Below, piece after piece: positions 54,077 through 64,000 of a stretch of DNA of 64,000 nt. Position numbers and translations under genes: made by a program. The DNA is from Acanthacorydalis orientalis (taxonomy: Eukaryota; Arthropoda; Insecta; Megaloptera; Corydalidae), in the NCBI GenBank assembly GCA_034766995.1, contig CM068319.1, forward strand, positions 25,786,459 through 25,850,458, read 5' to 3'. A model generated the notes under the pieces. It worked only from the letters and a program-made list of their open reading frames with translations. It was not told where the DNA came from and did no database searches. Position 1 is the stretch's first letter, and every line of letters begins with the position of its first letter.

Positions 54077-54579
54077 CGAGGGGTCTTTGCCCCCCTACTC
54101 GTTACGCTCGTCGACCCTCGGCAGGGTTCGCTCCCCGTTCGCTCTCTTCTAACGAATAACAGAAATAAACAAATTATATGCACAAATAATCTACGTAAAA
54201 TGTAAGTCATAAATTTTTTATTGGAAAAGTGTATAAAAATCAACAACAAAGTACAATGTTAAAATGTGTAACAATTTTCTTATTCTAAAGCTTCAGTGAG
54301 CATATACAATATTTTGAATAAATGTCATCAGTTTTACATTGAAATCGTATAACACCTCTTTCGTAGTACACCATGAGAGAGCTACATACTTGTGACTGAT
54401 GTTATTCAATCAGAATAGAGACCACTCGATATCCATCAACCAATCATTGATGGTCGGGAATGAAAATGGTTAACGTGCTATTTGTAAAGTGTAACGGGGG
54501 TAGCGACGTTTCGAGGAGGTAGTCTACGGGAAAAAAATGGAAATTTTACGATGAATTTTTTTTTTTATATATAGAAAGA
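54077..54579 (-). mobile_element. Interspersed repeat copy B (inverted relative to copy A)
   Basis: Reverse-strand homologue of 45008-45491 over its whole 0.5 kb. This copy ends in AGGGG...CCCCT, which can form a 5-bp stem, followed by CG rather than CTGA. The two copies differ at many sites and by small indels, so they inserted long ago or come from different subfamilies. Confidence 0.7.
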
Positions 54580-55596
54580 CAAGCTCTTCTAATACAAGAC
54601 GATACTTATTTTTCAGATATTTTTAGCGATCAGTGTTATGTTTTAATTTTTTTATTTATTTCTGAAATTGTCTTTAATTGTATAAAAAAATAAAGGATAT
54701 TGTAATGATAAAAAATATTGATTAACTTGTTATAGGGTCACTTTTTATTTATTTATTCTTTGTTATATGGAATACTTAGAAGCTTTATTTCTTATTTCAA
54801 ACGACAAAAAATATATTTTTTTTATAAATAATATTTCGTTTTAGTGATCGCCATATATATATATATATATATTTGTCGCGTCGGAAATTTTACAAAAAAA
54901 TATTTATTTATGTATAACAATGAAATATTTAAACGTTTGAGAAATGCTGCTCTGTAATATAGAATGTGCTCGTCCTGAATCAAATAGAAACAACTTTTTA
55001 TAGCATAAAATGCAGTTTTAATGATACGAGATAAAAAAAATATAATGCGTAAACTTAATTGAAGAAGTTCTAAGTGTATTATAAAGGCAGGATATGTGAA
55101 ATCAATAAAATTCTCAAGTACAGCATCTGTTCATTTTTTTTTCTTAATGTGAAACTTCGTCAACTTGTACTAGAGTATGTGTCCCATTTAGTAAAATTTG
55201 TATTACTTTATCGATAATAATTCAGAAATATTCGTGAAAAATTTTTGAGACTAACTTGGTTTTACTCAATATTTCTTATATTTTATTTTTCACTAGTTAG
55301 AACATTCTTGTTTTAAAATATCAAATTTTCATGCATTCAAGTTATTCATAATCATTAGTATAGTATTCTTAAATTAAATTTGTATTAGTGAAAAGCATGT
55401 ACGCAAGCTTTTAAGATCAATGTTCATACCTTCATTCCGTTCTATTGTTTATATAAAATTATATATCCACATCAGTTATTTACATTCAAAAACTACTAGT
55501 TAACTTTGTCTACAGAAAAACTTATTGATCCTACGTACTTGTATTTATTTAAAAATATTATGTTTATATTATTGCTGATACACAAAATATGTGTAC

Positions 55597-55694
55597 TTAA
55601 CTTATATAAAGATTGCACGAGTCTGACTCGTGATTGACTGATAGTGTTTTTTGCTGTTCACGAGTCGGACTCGTGATTCATGCACAAGGGGTTA
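55597..55694. mobile_element. TTAA-flanked element with two 17-bp palindromes
   Basis: Two copies of CACGAGTCnGACTCGTG lie at 55616-55632 (n = T) and 55659-55675 (n = G), each a perfect 8-1-8 palindrome. TTAA occurs at 55597-55600 and again in GGGGTTAA at the right end. The right end reads inward as TTAACCCCTTGTGCATGA, similar to piggyBac-group ends. A non-autonomous piggyBac-like element is the best guess. Confidence 0.5.
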
Positions 55695-55763
55695 AAATTC
55701 ACATAATTTTGTGTGCAAGTAGAAAGAAGTATATTTAAAATTTATACGAAAATAAACTAATTT

Positions 55764-55871
<108 letters not shown>

Positions 55872-55902
55872 CAGGTTGAAACAGACTAATGATTGATTCA
55901 AT

Positions 55903-55936
55903 ACAAAGGCACCGAATTATTTTGTACGTCTAATAT
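55903..55936 (+). mobile_element. Solo mariner terminus
   Basis: AAAGGCACCGAATTATTTTG at 55903 onward matches the terminus at about 53108-53142 with few differences and in the same orientation. No transposase trace is seen to its left, where a TA microsatellite lies about 35 bp away. Confidence 0.55.
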
Positions 55937-56012
55937 TTTCATGGTTTTAAATCTTTCTCATTTCTTACTTTTTAATCTTTTTATACATTTATATTCGTTT
56001 TCTGAACATTTA

Positions 56013-56017
<5 letters not shown>

Positions 56018-56071
<54 letters not shown>
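56018..56071. repeat. (TA)n microsatellite
   Basis: TA tract of about 54 bp. Confidence 0.95.
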
Positions 56072-56074
<3 letters not shown>

Positions 56075-56367
56075 TATATACATAACTTAAAAGTTTTAAC
56101 ATATGTTAAGTTTTTTCAATGTCAAATTTATTTTTGTATTTATTGTACACATTGCTCTTTTAAAATCAGTTGTATTAATTATTTTATATACTTGTTTATA
56201 ATTCATTTTATTTTTCTTTTTAGTGTGTAAATTAATACATATTTAAAAACGTACGTTTCTTATGTTTAGTTTTATAGTCTTTGAGATTATGTTTTTATGA
56301 TTGCTTTTTATAATGAAGGTCTTCAACCGCTTCAAATGACCGTTTTCTTAATGAAAAATGACATAGC

Positions 56368-56652
56368 TTGGAGCAATTCAGAATTCACGATCCATCGCTC
56401 ACTACTAGTCCATTGCATGTTTGCCTATTGGAACTGTGTGCAGTTTCCGTCATATCACACTATTATTCTCATGAACAAGAGATGTGTTCTAAGCGATATT
56501 TTTCTATTTCTACGAAATTTTATCACAGGAGGTCATTTTTAATCATTGTAATAAATCTTATAGTAATGTGTGTTTTAATAGGTGTATTAACAATATTAAT
56601 TCCAACGTTTCGATTAAAATGTAAAATGTTTCATTTAATTCCTTTTCTATAA
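56368..56652 (+). CDS. Uncharacterised ORF with one membrane segment (possible exon)
   Basis: Open frame of 94 codons ending at TAA 56650-56652. It has no ATG start but follows a possible acceptor (gaaaaatgacatag) at 56366. The protein has a Cys/His-containing first half (for example HVCLLELCAVSVISHYYSHE) and one strong hydrophobic segment of about 25 residues (FLIIVINLIVMCVLIGVLTI) followed by a basic end (RLKCK). Codon use is less AT-biased than surrounding chance ORFs. A second frame (56297-56542) overlaps it, so the reading frame is not certain. No family is recognised. It could be a real terminal exon or a decayed membrane receptor exon. Confidence 0.25.
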   Translation: MEQFRIHDPSLTTSPLHVCLLELCAVSVISHYYSHEQEMCSKRYFSISTKFYHRRSFLIIVINLIVMCVLIGVLTILIPTFRLKCKMFHLIPFL

Positions 56653-59264
56653 TATTACAATTTTTCTATATTGTATCCATCTACTTGTTTATTATCTCAA
56701 TTTCTAACTGTTTGTAATCTATTTTTAAACTAGTTATTTAACCGGATGTCTCTAAAGTATATTAAAAAAAAAGTTTCTATTACTAACTCGACAAGAACAA
56801 AGAAAAAGGTTGGGTTTTTTAATGATTTCGTATAGTATTATTATATGTGATATAAAATAAATATAGTATAATATTTGTAAATCATGGTGGTAGTTTAAAT
56901 GAAATATATATTTTATTAAAGAAATAATGTTTCGAACTTTAAACAATTTTGCAATTAACTTTATTGTGAGTCGATTTTTACACATTTATTGTATGTCGAT
57001 CCATTTTATTTGTATGGCTGATAACTTCTCGACATGAAATTCATAAAATCGCATTAAACATTGTGTGCATTCGTTTGTTAGGGTTAGATCGATTTTTTAC
57101 AGGAACATACTGCAATATAACTAGTACAGTACTGAATTACATTGAACATAATAAATTCATGCGACATGAGTAATGATTATCCGGATGACAAATTATGAAT
57201 TGTTCAAACATGAAAAAAAACCAAAACTGTATTTTAATTTAAAAGTGTAAACACAAACAATTTGCATGAACAATATTCCATTAATAAAACAGGTGAACGT
57301 ATTTTTAAGATACACTATGTTTTTTCATTATTAAATTTCCTTCATATATTTTTTTTTGTGTGTATTTAATAGTAATATAATAATATTAATTTAATTACAA
57401 TTTATAAAGTTGTTTATAAAAAAAACTAAGTTAAAAACGTTTATAATAGTCGGTACTTTTTTAGTGTAATAACTTTTTGAAAATAATTTTGTTATAGTGT
57501 ATATAGAAATTTCGAAAACGTTCAATTCATGATTTCATTATTTTTTTTATTGTCTATTTTACTTACAGTAAATGTTATTTGTATTTCTTAACTTTAATAT
57601 CTTTCCATTGTAATAACAAATTTTATTATCAATCTTGACGAGACCTTTTCTCAAATCAAACTAAAGTTGATTTGAGAAATAATTACTATTGAAACAAATA
57701 GAAATATTTAAATTCTTATTATCAATTATATTATTGTAAAAAAATTCTGCATGATTTTTTTGGTGAACCGTTTAAAAAAATTGATAATAGTTAAAAAATA
57801 ATACTTCATTCCTTATTGTATCCTCTGCATCATATTTACTGTTATAAGTAGGTATATTTCTAATTATGATTATTATTGAAAATAATTTATTTAAAAACCG
57901 TAAATCATTAATTTTTTTACTCGGTATTTCTTGATACTCAGAATTTATTTTACCTTTTTAGTAAATTACTTATTCAACAAGTATGTTGTGAATTGTCTGT
58001 GTTAGGGCTAGCCTTATGTATTTTTTCAATTTTGTGATTTCCTTAAAAATGTTTCTCGTTTAATTGAAAATAAGGATTTTTTACTCGTACAGTACTGATA
58101 ATAATATTTAAATTTACTATTTTAAATCATAGATAAGGAGACAAAGCTCCTACAATAATTTTTAAGGAAGAAACAAAACGTAATTACTGATTTATAAGTT
58201 GTCCTGGCGGTCTTTCCTTTTGCATCACTTGAATTTTATTTTCCACTACTACTTTCAGCACGTATGTTACTTCAGGTATATTTTAAATAAATGTATGAAG
58301 TTATTTAAAATCTACCTGAATGTGGCATGTGTGCCAAAACTAGTAGAGGAAAATAGAAACTCAAGCGATCCAGAAGAGTGAAAGGTATTAAGCATCTCAT
58401 TAATATGATTACTAGTACAAAAACATACAATTATAATATTAGTATATTTTTGCTTTTATGAAAAATAGATGAACGATTTTTACTATGGGATGTCAAAAAA
58501 TTCAGTATGAACGTAAATATTGTTTTTTACATTCAGAACCATAGGAATGTCTGCACCTGTTTCCTTTTGCGGTTTTAAATAAATTCCAACTATAGCTGAC
58601 GTTTTTCGTTTTCTTTCCCATTTCGCGTTATCTGAGTGGTGTTCTACTGCCGTTCTATCTACTTTTGGGTTATGGGTACCAGTTTAGAATTATCTTTTTA
58701 TACTGTTTTCTTCTTTTCACAATGTGTACCTTATCGAAATACACAACCTGTTTTAAATTTCATTTCAAATTAGTGTTTTATGGTTAATCCAGTACGGTTC
58801 TGTATTAGATATCGTCTCAAATCATTTAAATTTTAATATTTTTTTGAAAATATTGATTAACAAAGGCACACAACAATTTACTATATCAGTGTTTTTTGAA
58901 TAAGTGTGGATTGTGTATTATGTTATTAAAAATACTAGTTTTACGAAGATAATGCCAATTCTCAGTACTTTAATATTCACTTATCTCACTAAATCATTCA
59001 AACGAGATGGAAACTAGTACCCCTTTGTATAAACTTTTAAACACCGGAGGATATACTACTTTTTATATGAAACAGTAAACTTTTTGTGATTTTTCAGTAA
59101 GTTGTATTTTTTAGATAATAATATTTATTTCTAATTGATATATTATGTCTCTCTGTTCATTTAATTTTCTAATTAGTTTGTTTTCTTATTTATTCCTATG
59201 TATTTTTTTGTTCATTCTCACAGTATATATTATACGCATACGTTTTGTAATGAATAGTATATAT

Positions 59265-59281
59265 TATACATATATACATAT

Positions 59282-59349
<68 letters not shown>
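59265..59349. repeat. (TATACA)n/(TA)n repeat
   Basis: Four TATACATA-type units followed by about 60 bp of TA. Confidence 0.95.
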
Positions 59350-59354
<5 letters not shown>

Positions 59355-59703
59355 TGATATATAACAAGATTGTTTTTGTACATAAATGTATTACTTACTT
59401 TACAAAAAAAAAATAATTAAAACAACTGAAATAATATTTATTTCTATAAAGGTCTGATCTTCAATATACAAAATGAATTTAATTTTACATACGAAATATG
59501 TTGTATGTGTAGAGCACTTTATGACGTTCAATTAACTACGAGAATAAGTTGACGTTTTAAATGTGCTAGTTTTAGAATTAAATTGGACTCTCTTCAGTGT
59601 TTTTACGTTCGGTTATTTCTTTCAATACGAGAAAATTGTGATGTATATTATCTTTAATGAAGGTATCTGCTGTATTAAAGTAATCGAAATGCGTTCTATT
59701 TTG

Positions 59704-59705
<2 letters not shown>

Positions 59706-59775
<70 letters not shown>
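59706..59775. repeat. (TA)n microsatellite
   Basis: TA tract of about 70 bp. Confidence 0.95.
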
Positions 59776-59776
<1 letters not shown>

Positions 59777-60390
59777 CTCTGAGAACACATGTTTTGTCTA
59801 CATTATGGCATACCTCTGTATGGCAACTGAAATAATTTAACATCGCTTGTTCGAATCCTGTTGTATAATGACTTCTCGTACCGGTACCAAAGTATCTTGA
59901 CTATTTTCATGTGTTGAATTCCAATAATTCCTCTTTGTTCGTTCGTCCATTTGATCTTTTTATGTACACCGACTCCACCATCCCAGATACTGGAAAAACT
60001 GGCCATACTTCTTTATGTTGTTTATCGGATTCGCGTTATAAAATAAAGTAATATTTGTATGTTTAAACGATAATTTAATTTTCTCATTTACATATAATGA
60101 ATGTAGTGAAAAGTATTGTTTTCAATGTTGATACATACACATATGTCTCTCATATAGTTCTTTTTGGAATTCATTGCACACACATTGTGTGAATGGTATG
60201 GAATTTTGAAATATGAAGAAATTAGTATATGTAGTGTAAAACATGATCATCTTTGTTCATTTACATTTTTCCTTTATGATTTGATTTAATTGAACATGTG
60301 TCAATGTCTATCTAAAAATGGAAATTGATTATAAAATATTTATTCTCGGATTTCCTTTGTTCTTACAGTAATGGAAATGATTTTACCTGT

Positions 60391-60393
60391 ATG

Positions 60394-60456
<63 letters not shown>
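60391..60456. repeat. (TA)n microsatellite
   Basis: TA tract of about 60 bp flanked on both sides by TGTATG. Confidence 0.95.
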
Positions 60457-60462
<6 letters not shown>

Positions 60463-61897
60463 CATGAAATATACGTTAAATTATATAAAGTTATAATTTC
60501 AATAATAGTCTTCGAGCTTAGAGTCGACCTTTTATATCATGCGTCATATGTATTCAGTGGCGGGTTAATCGTTCTGTTAACCATAGTAGAAACCGGATCC
60601 GTTATTAATCATTTGTAAACTAGTTTAAGTCAAAATCTAAAATATCGCTGCTTAAAACTGTATTTTTTATTTACTCGTATATTTTTTATTTCAAAAAATA
60701 ATAGATCTCATTAATGTTATCATTAATTATTATACAGCAAATTATTGAAATATCTACCATCTCGTTTAATTGCACAGCCAACATTTATTTTTATTTATAA
60801 AAAATGTTCATATGATATGAGATTTTTAAATCAAAATATTTGTTGTATGTGCTTTTTGTATCTAGTGGAAAATCCGTCACTGAATGTATTGTGTACGGTA
60901 GTAAAAAAGATATCTAAATTATGTGCAGTGGTCCTCAATGCGACACTTTTCTCAGATCGTTGCATGTTTTTATTGTCTTTGGTTTTGTCCTTTTTTATAA
61001 TTTGCAGTATAATTAATCTGTGTTAATATTTATAAATTATATTTTTTTATTCAAGACTATTTTTTAATTATTATACTCGATTTAAAAAATTACTAGTATT
61101 TTTAATAACGTATTAGAATGTTTAAACAATACTTATTTATTAAATTATACGTTTACAAGGTATTTTAGACCTTTCTTACATATCAATAGAAAATCTCTCA
61201 ACAAAAAGACAAAATATAGATTTATGCTGAAATGTTATGAGTAAATAGTACTTCTATTATAACTGAATTTACTTGTCTCAACAGAAATATAACACAAAAT
61301 AAAAACAAGTAATTTTCGCAATAAATTAAAAATATGAAATTAGGTTCTAAAGATAGTTATAATATTTAAGGTCCATTTCCATTTTAAAATCAGTTTTGCA
61401 ATTTATTAACATTTATTTTTATTATAATTTTATTGCACTGTTACAAAAAAACTAGTTGCGATTAATTTGTGATCAAAATTGTTTGAAGAAGATGTTTGAG
61501 CGTAAATAATAATTAATGCTACAAATAATAAACATTTGTATTATTATTATTCTATCTTTTTATATAAAACAATTAGTAATTTATTTATGAAAGGTATTTT
61601 AAAATAGTTGGTTATGTAATAATTTTCATTATATAATTTATGCGAGAATTTATGGATTTAACTAAGTGTAATTATAATATTTAATTTCGTGGTATATAAA
61701 TTAATAGTTGCGAATGATTAAATCAAATGTCATTAATATATGAACAAATAATACCCAAAACAGGTAATATTTAAAAAAATTAAAATATCTAAGAATGTAA
61801 ATGTATTTATTAAGCTCAGTAAACAGTGATAGGTGTGAAAAAAATATTCTGACAAATAGAATTAATACAATATAAATTATCTGTCAATCCATCTGTA

Positions 61898-61900
<3 letters not shown>

Positions 61901-61967
<67 letters not shown>
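61901..61967. repeat. (TA)n microsatellite
   Basis: TA tract of about 66 bp. Confidence 0.95.
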
Positions 61968-61970
<3 letters not shown>

Positions 61971-62054
61971 GCCAAAAGTAAATTCAATTAAGTGTCATAG
62001 TATTTTTAAACATTTACTAATGACATCTCTTGTGACATTTTGAGGTTCGCCTGC

Positions 62055-62241
62055 ATGGCTTTACGTTCTTTTTGTAGCATGTTGCTGAAACTAACTTCAG
62101 CTTGCAAGAAGGTGAGTCACACAAAACCTGTTTACTTTGATTTCCTCTTGCCTCTCGTAAGTTACTATTTTGTCGTCATCTTACTCTTTTTTTCATTTTC
62201 GACAGAGGCGGCGTATGCAGTATTATACTTTCATTAAACAG
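62055..62241 (+). CDS. Candidate two-exon coding segment with a 94-nt intron
   Basis: ATG at 62055 opens 19 codons (MALRSFCSMLLKLTSACKK) up to AAG|GTGAGT at 62111/62112. The 94-nt intron has a long pyrimidine tract and ends ttttcgacag at 62205. The next exon, AGG-CGG-CGT onward (RRRMQYYTFIKQ), runs to CAG|gtgtaa at 62241/62242. Both exons are phase 0 and GC-richer than the flanks, and the intron borders are among the best in the window. Whether 62055 is the true start is unclear: the frame is open upstream to about 62040, and an acceptor-like ttttgag lies there. The protein is not recognised. It could be a later part of the gene starting at 49496 or a separate gene. Confidence 0.4.
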
Positions 62242-62263
62242 GTGTAATTGTTATTTTATATTA

Positions 62264-62264
<1 letters not shown>

Positions 62265-62326
<62 letters not shown>

Positions 62327-62330
62327 CATA
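62265..62330. repeat. (TA)n followed by CATA units
   Basis: About 55 bp of TA then ACATACATACATAC. Confidence 0.95.
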
Positions 62331-62463
62331 CATACATAGTTTAGGTAAATATGTATGTCATTTATGTGTTATTTTTTTGGAGCAAATGTTAATTTTAATA
62401 TTTAATTTACGTAATTGTATTTTAATATTTAACTGTTTGTTTTCTGTCGTGATGTTTAAGTTG

Positions 62464-62505
<42 letters not shown>

Positions 62506-62649
62506 ACAAATATTAAGAATATATTGTAAATACATAGACAAGAAAGACAATGGATTGTTCGAAATTAGAACAATTTTGAGTGATTCTTTATTCAATAACT
62601 AGACTTTATTGCATTCTTTTTTGTTACTCGTTGAAAATTCTAGTTTATG

Positions 62650-62825
62650 TACGAGTCGTTTCTTTACGATCAGTTTACATTTTCCTTATCTTCATATAGA
62701 TTTTAAATATTAAGTTCTGTTCAAAATTTATCTAAAGATGTTAAAAGTCGAACCGGTATTAGAAAATCGATGTATTTATACGTGGGCTTCAAAATTTGCA
62801 CAAGTCGATCAAAAAGGACTCTCAA
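62650..62825 (+). repeat. Interspersed repeat family 2, copy 2
   Basis: Same orientation as the copy at 46490-46660. The aligned blocks are TTCAAAATTTATC, AAGTCGAACCGG and AAATTTGCACAAGTCG. No open frame is shared between the copies, so coding origin is not shown. Confidence 0.6.
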
Positions 62826-62859
62826 AAATAAAGATGTTGACAATATATATATTTACGAA

Positions 62860-63055
62860 TAGTTCAGCGAATTAATGTAAATTAATTCACTTTGCTATTA
62901 ACATTTTACATACTTTGGTTGATTTCAAAATGATAGTCATTAATAGTAAATTCCATGATGAATGAACATACACAACATAGAAATTACATTTATGATTTTT
63001 ACTAAAACTTTCGATATTTCAATATTTTACTTGTACTGATTCACATGTAAGCTAA

Positions 63056-63122
<67 letters not shown>

Positions 63123-64000
63123 ATAAATAAATAATTCGAGAATCAATGTGTTGATATTTAACTTTATTTTATTTGATTTGATTAACTCCTTTATTTCCTT
63201 ATTTACTCCATTATTGAGTTTCAAGTTTAAACGCCCGATTAAGTATTTGTTTATTATTTACGAGAAATAGAATTAAATATAAATATTTAATGCGTAATTT
63301 ATGATTAAAAACTTTCCATTTTGGAAATTATTTTGTACCTAGTAAATTTGTTTCGTCCTTTAAACCTCATATTAAGTACATTTTATTTTTACAAAGAAAT
63401 ATTGTGGCAAATAATGATTACTAAAAAAACTGCTTGGCTGAAGACTTTAGAATATGTTTTTTAGAATAACATTTTATAATAGATATTATCGTTGTTAAGT
63501 ATATTATTGTTTGGTGGACATTTTATATATAGATAGATGGTAGATCTTTATTTCTGAATTATTTTACAACAGAGTTAAAAACGAAGCTTATTAAATATTT
63601 TTTTAAACAAACATTCAATTCATTTTCTTGATTGGAGTTTAGAATTTATCATATGTCTTAGTTATATGAACGATAGATAATAATTAGATGTTTAATATTT
63701 TAAAAGTATGTAAGTAGTTAAAATTTTGAAAAGAAAGTTGAGATCGAGATAAGCACCGTAATGACTGCATACCTCTGACATTAACTTCTTGTATACCATA
63801 TTATAACAATATAATTTTAAATTTTACATTAAAAATTAAGTCAAGTATTCAGAATATCCAGTGTTATAATTTAAATGTACAATATGTGTATTAAAATATG
63901 ATCATCCGTTGTATGAAAATTTTAAAGTGGCTCAAGGTAAGTCAGAATGAACGTTACTGTATTCAACCAGTATTTTCCAATCGCTATTCAGGATGTATGT
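62860..64000. other. AT-rich non-coding end of window
   Basis: Contains a TA tract at 63059-63117. No ORF, RNA gene or repeat family that I can support. Confidence 0.5.
63059..63117. repeat. (TA)n microsatellite
   Basis: TA tract of about 58 bp. Confidence 0.95.

Larger units (their letters stand above)
56653..62054. other. AT-rich DNA, no firm genes
   Basis: Contains TA microsatellites (59265-59349, 59706-59775, 60391-60456, 61901-61967). Three medium ORFs lack start codons or homology: 58199-58381 plus (ends KLVEENRNSSDPEE), 60745-61026 plus (hydrophobic C-terminus), and 59803-60006 minus (MASFSSIWDGGVGVHKK). Any of these could be an exon, but none has matching splice partners that I can find. 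Confidence 0.4.

Noticed and set aside
59840..59870. Possible tRNA (GTTCGAATCC box)
   Set aside because: The T-stem does not pair on either side of the loop, and no acceptor stem, D-arm or anticodon arm can be built around it.
59803..60006. Minus-strand ORF MASFSSIWDGGVGVHKK
   Set aside because: It has an ATG start and a mild GC rise, but no splice partners, no recognised family and no promoter signal. Mentioned in the regional note only.
62040..62237. Single uninterrupted 65-codon ORF
   Set aside because: It reads straight through a strong GTGAGT...CGACAG intron. The spliced two-exon reading is preferred, and its middle portion is then intronic.

Overview
The window is AT-rich (roughly four fifths A+T by eye) eukaryotic DNA with split genes, GT-AG introns mostly of 60-1,100 bp, and long (TA)n microsatellites on average about one per kilobase. 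The gene content (a fork head gene most like insect fd3F, plus ILRUN, transaldolase and PGAP2 orthologues) and decayed mariner-, piggyBac- and Tc1-type DNA transposons point to an insect, probably a hymenopteran such as a bee. The species cannot be fixed from sequence alone. No prokaryotic, CRISPR or viral system is visible.

Left part (1-23 kb) is the gene-dense part. On the minus strand lie four exons of a fork head transcription factor (9626 down to 5625). It enters the DNA-binding domain and then runs out of the window into an intron of more than 5.6 kb. Diverging from it on the plus strand is ILRUN (six coding exons, 11523-13245, one of only 24 nt). Next come cytosolic transaldolase (seven coding exons, 16472-19236, one GC-AG intron) and PGAP2 (five coding exons, 21328-22805). 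The three plus-strand genes are complete, and their exon phases join without a break. They have unrelated jobs (innate-immune/transcription co-regulation, pentose phosphate pathway, GPI-anchor remodelling), so they are neighbours rather than a pathway.

The middle (23-25 kb) holds small GC-richer segments that look like exons, but their strand is ambiguous. A 40-residue single-pass membrane ORF split by one intron (24627-24955, plus) is the best reading.

The right part (25-64 kb) is gene-poor and looks like the first introns of a long plus-strand gene. A GC-rich promoter and ATG-poor leader exon end at a perfect donor at 25602. About 24 kb further on, an exon at 49442-49541 carries a 3-codon upstream ORF overlapping a start codon, followed by 15 codons and a donor. 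A two-exon coding-like pair with a 94-nt intron at 62055-62241 may be a further part of this gene or of another one. Between them lie transposon relics: a 0.64 kb internally deleted mariner and two further copies of its terminus, a 0.5 kb repeat present as an inverted pair at 45.0 and 54.1 kb, a second repeat family at 46.5 and 62.7 kb, piggyBac-like TTAA mini-elements, and an element with 34-bp inverted repeats built around a TA microsatellite. There is also a 230-bp GC-rich island of unknown nature at 43.35 kb. The remaining sequence shows no coding signal that I can support.
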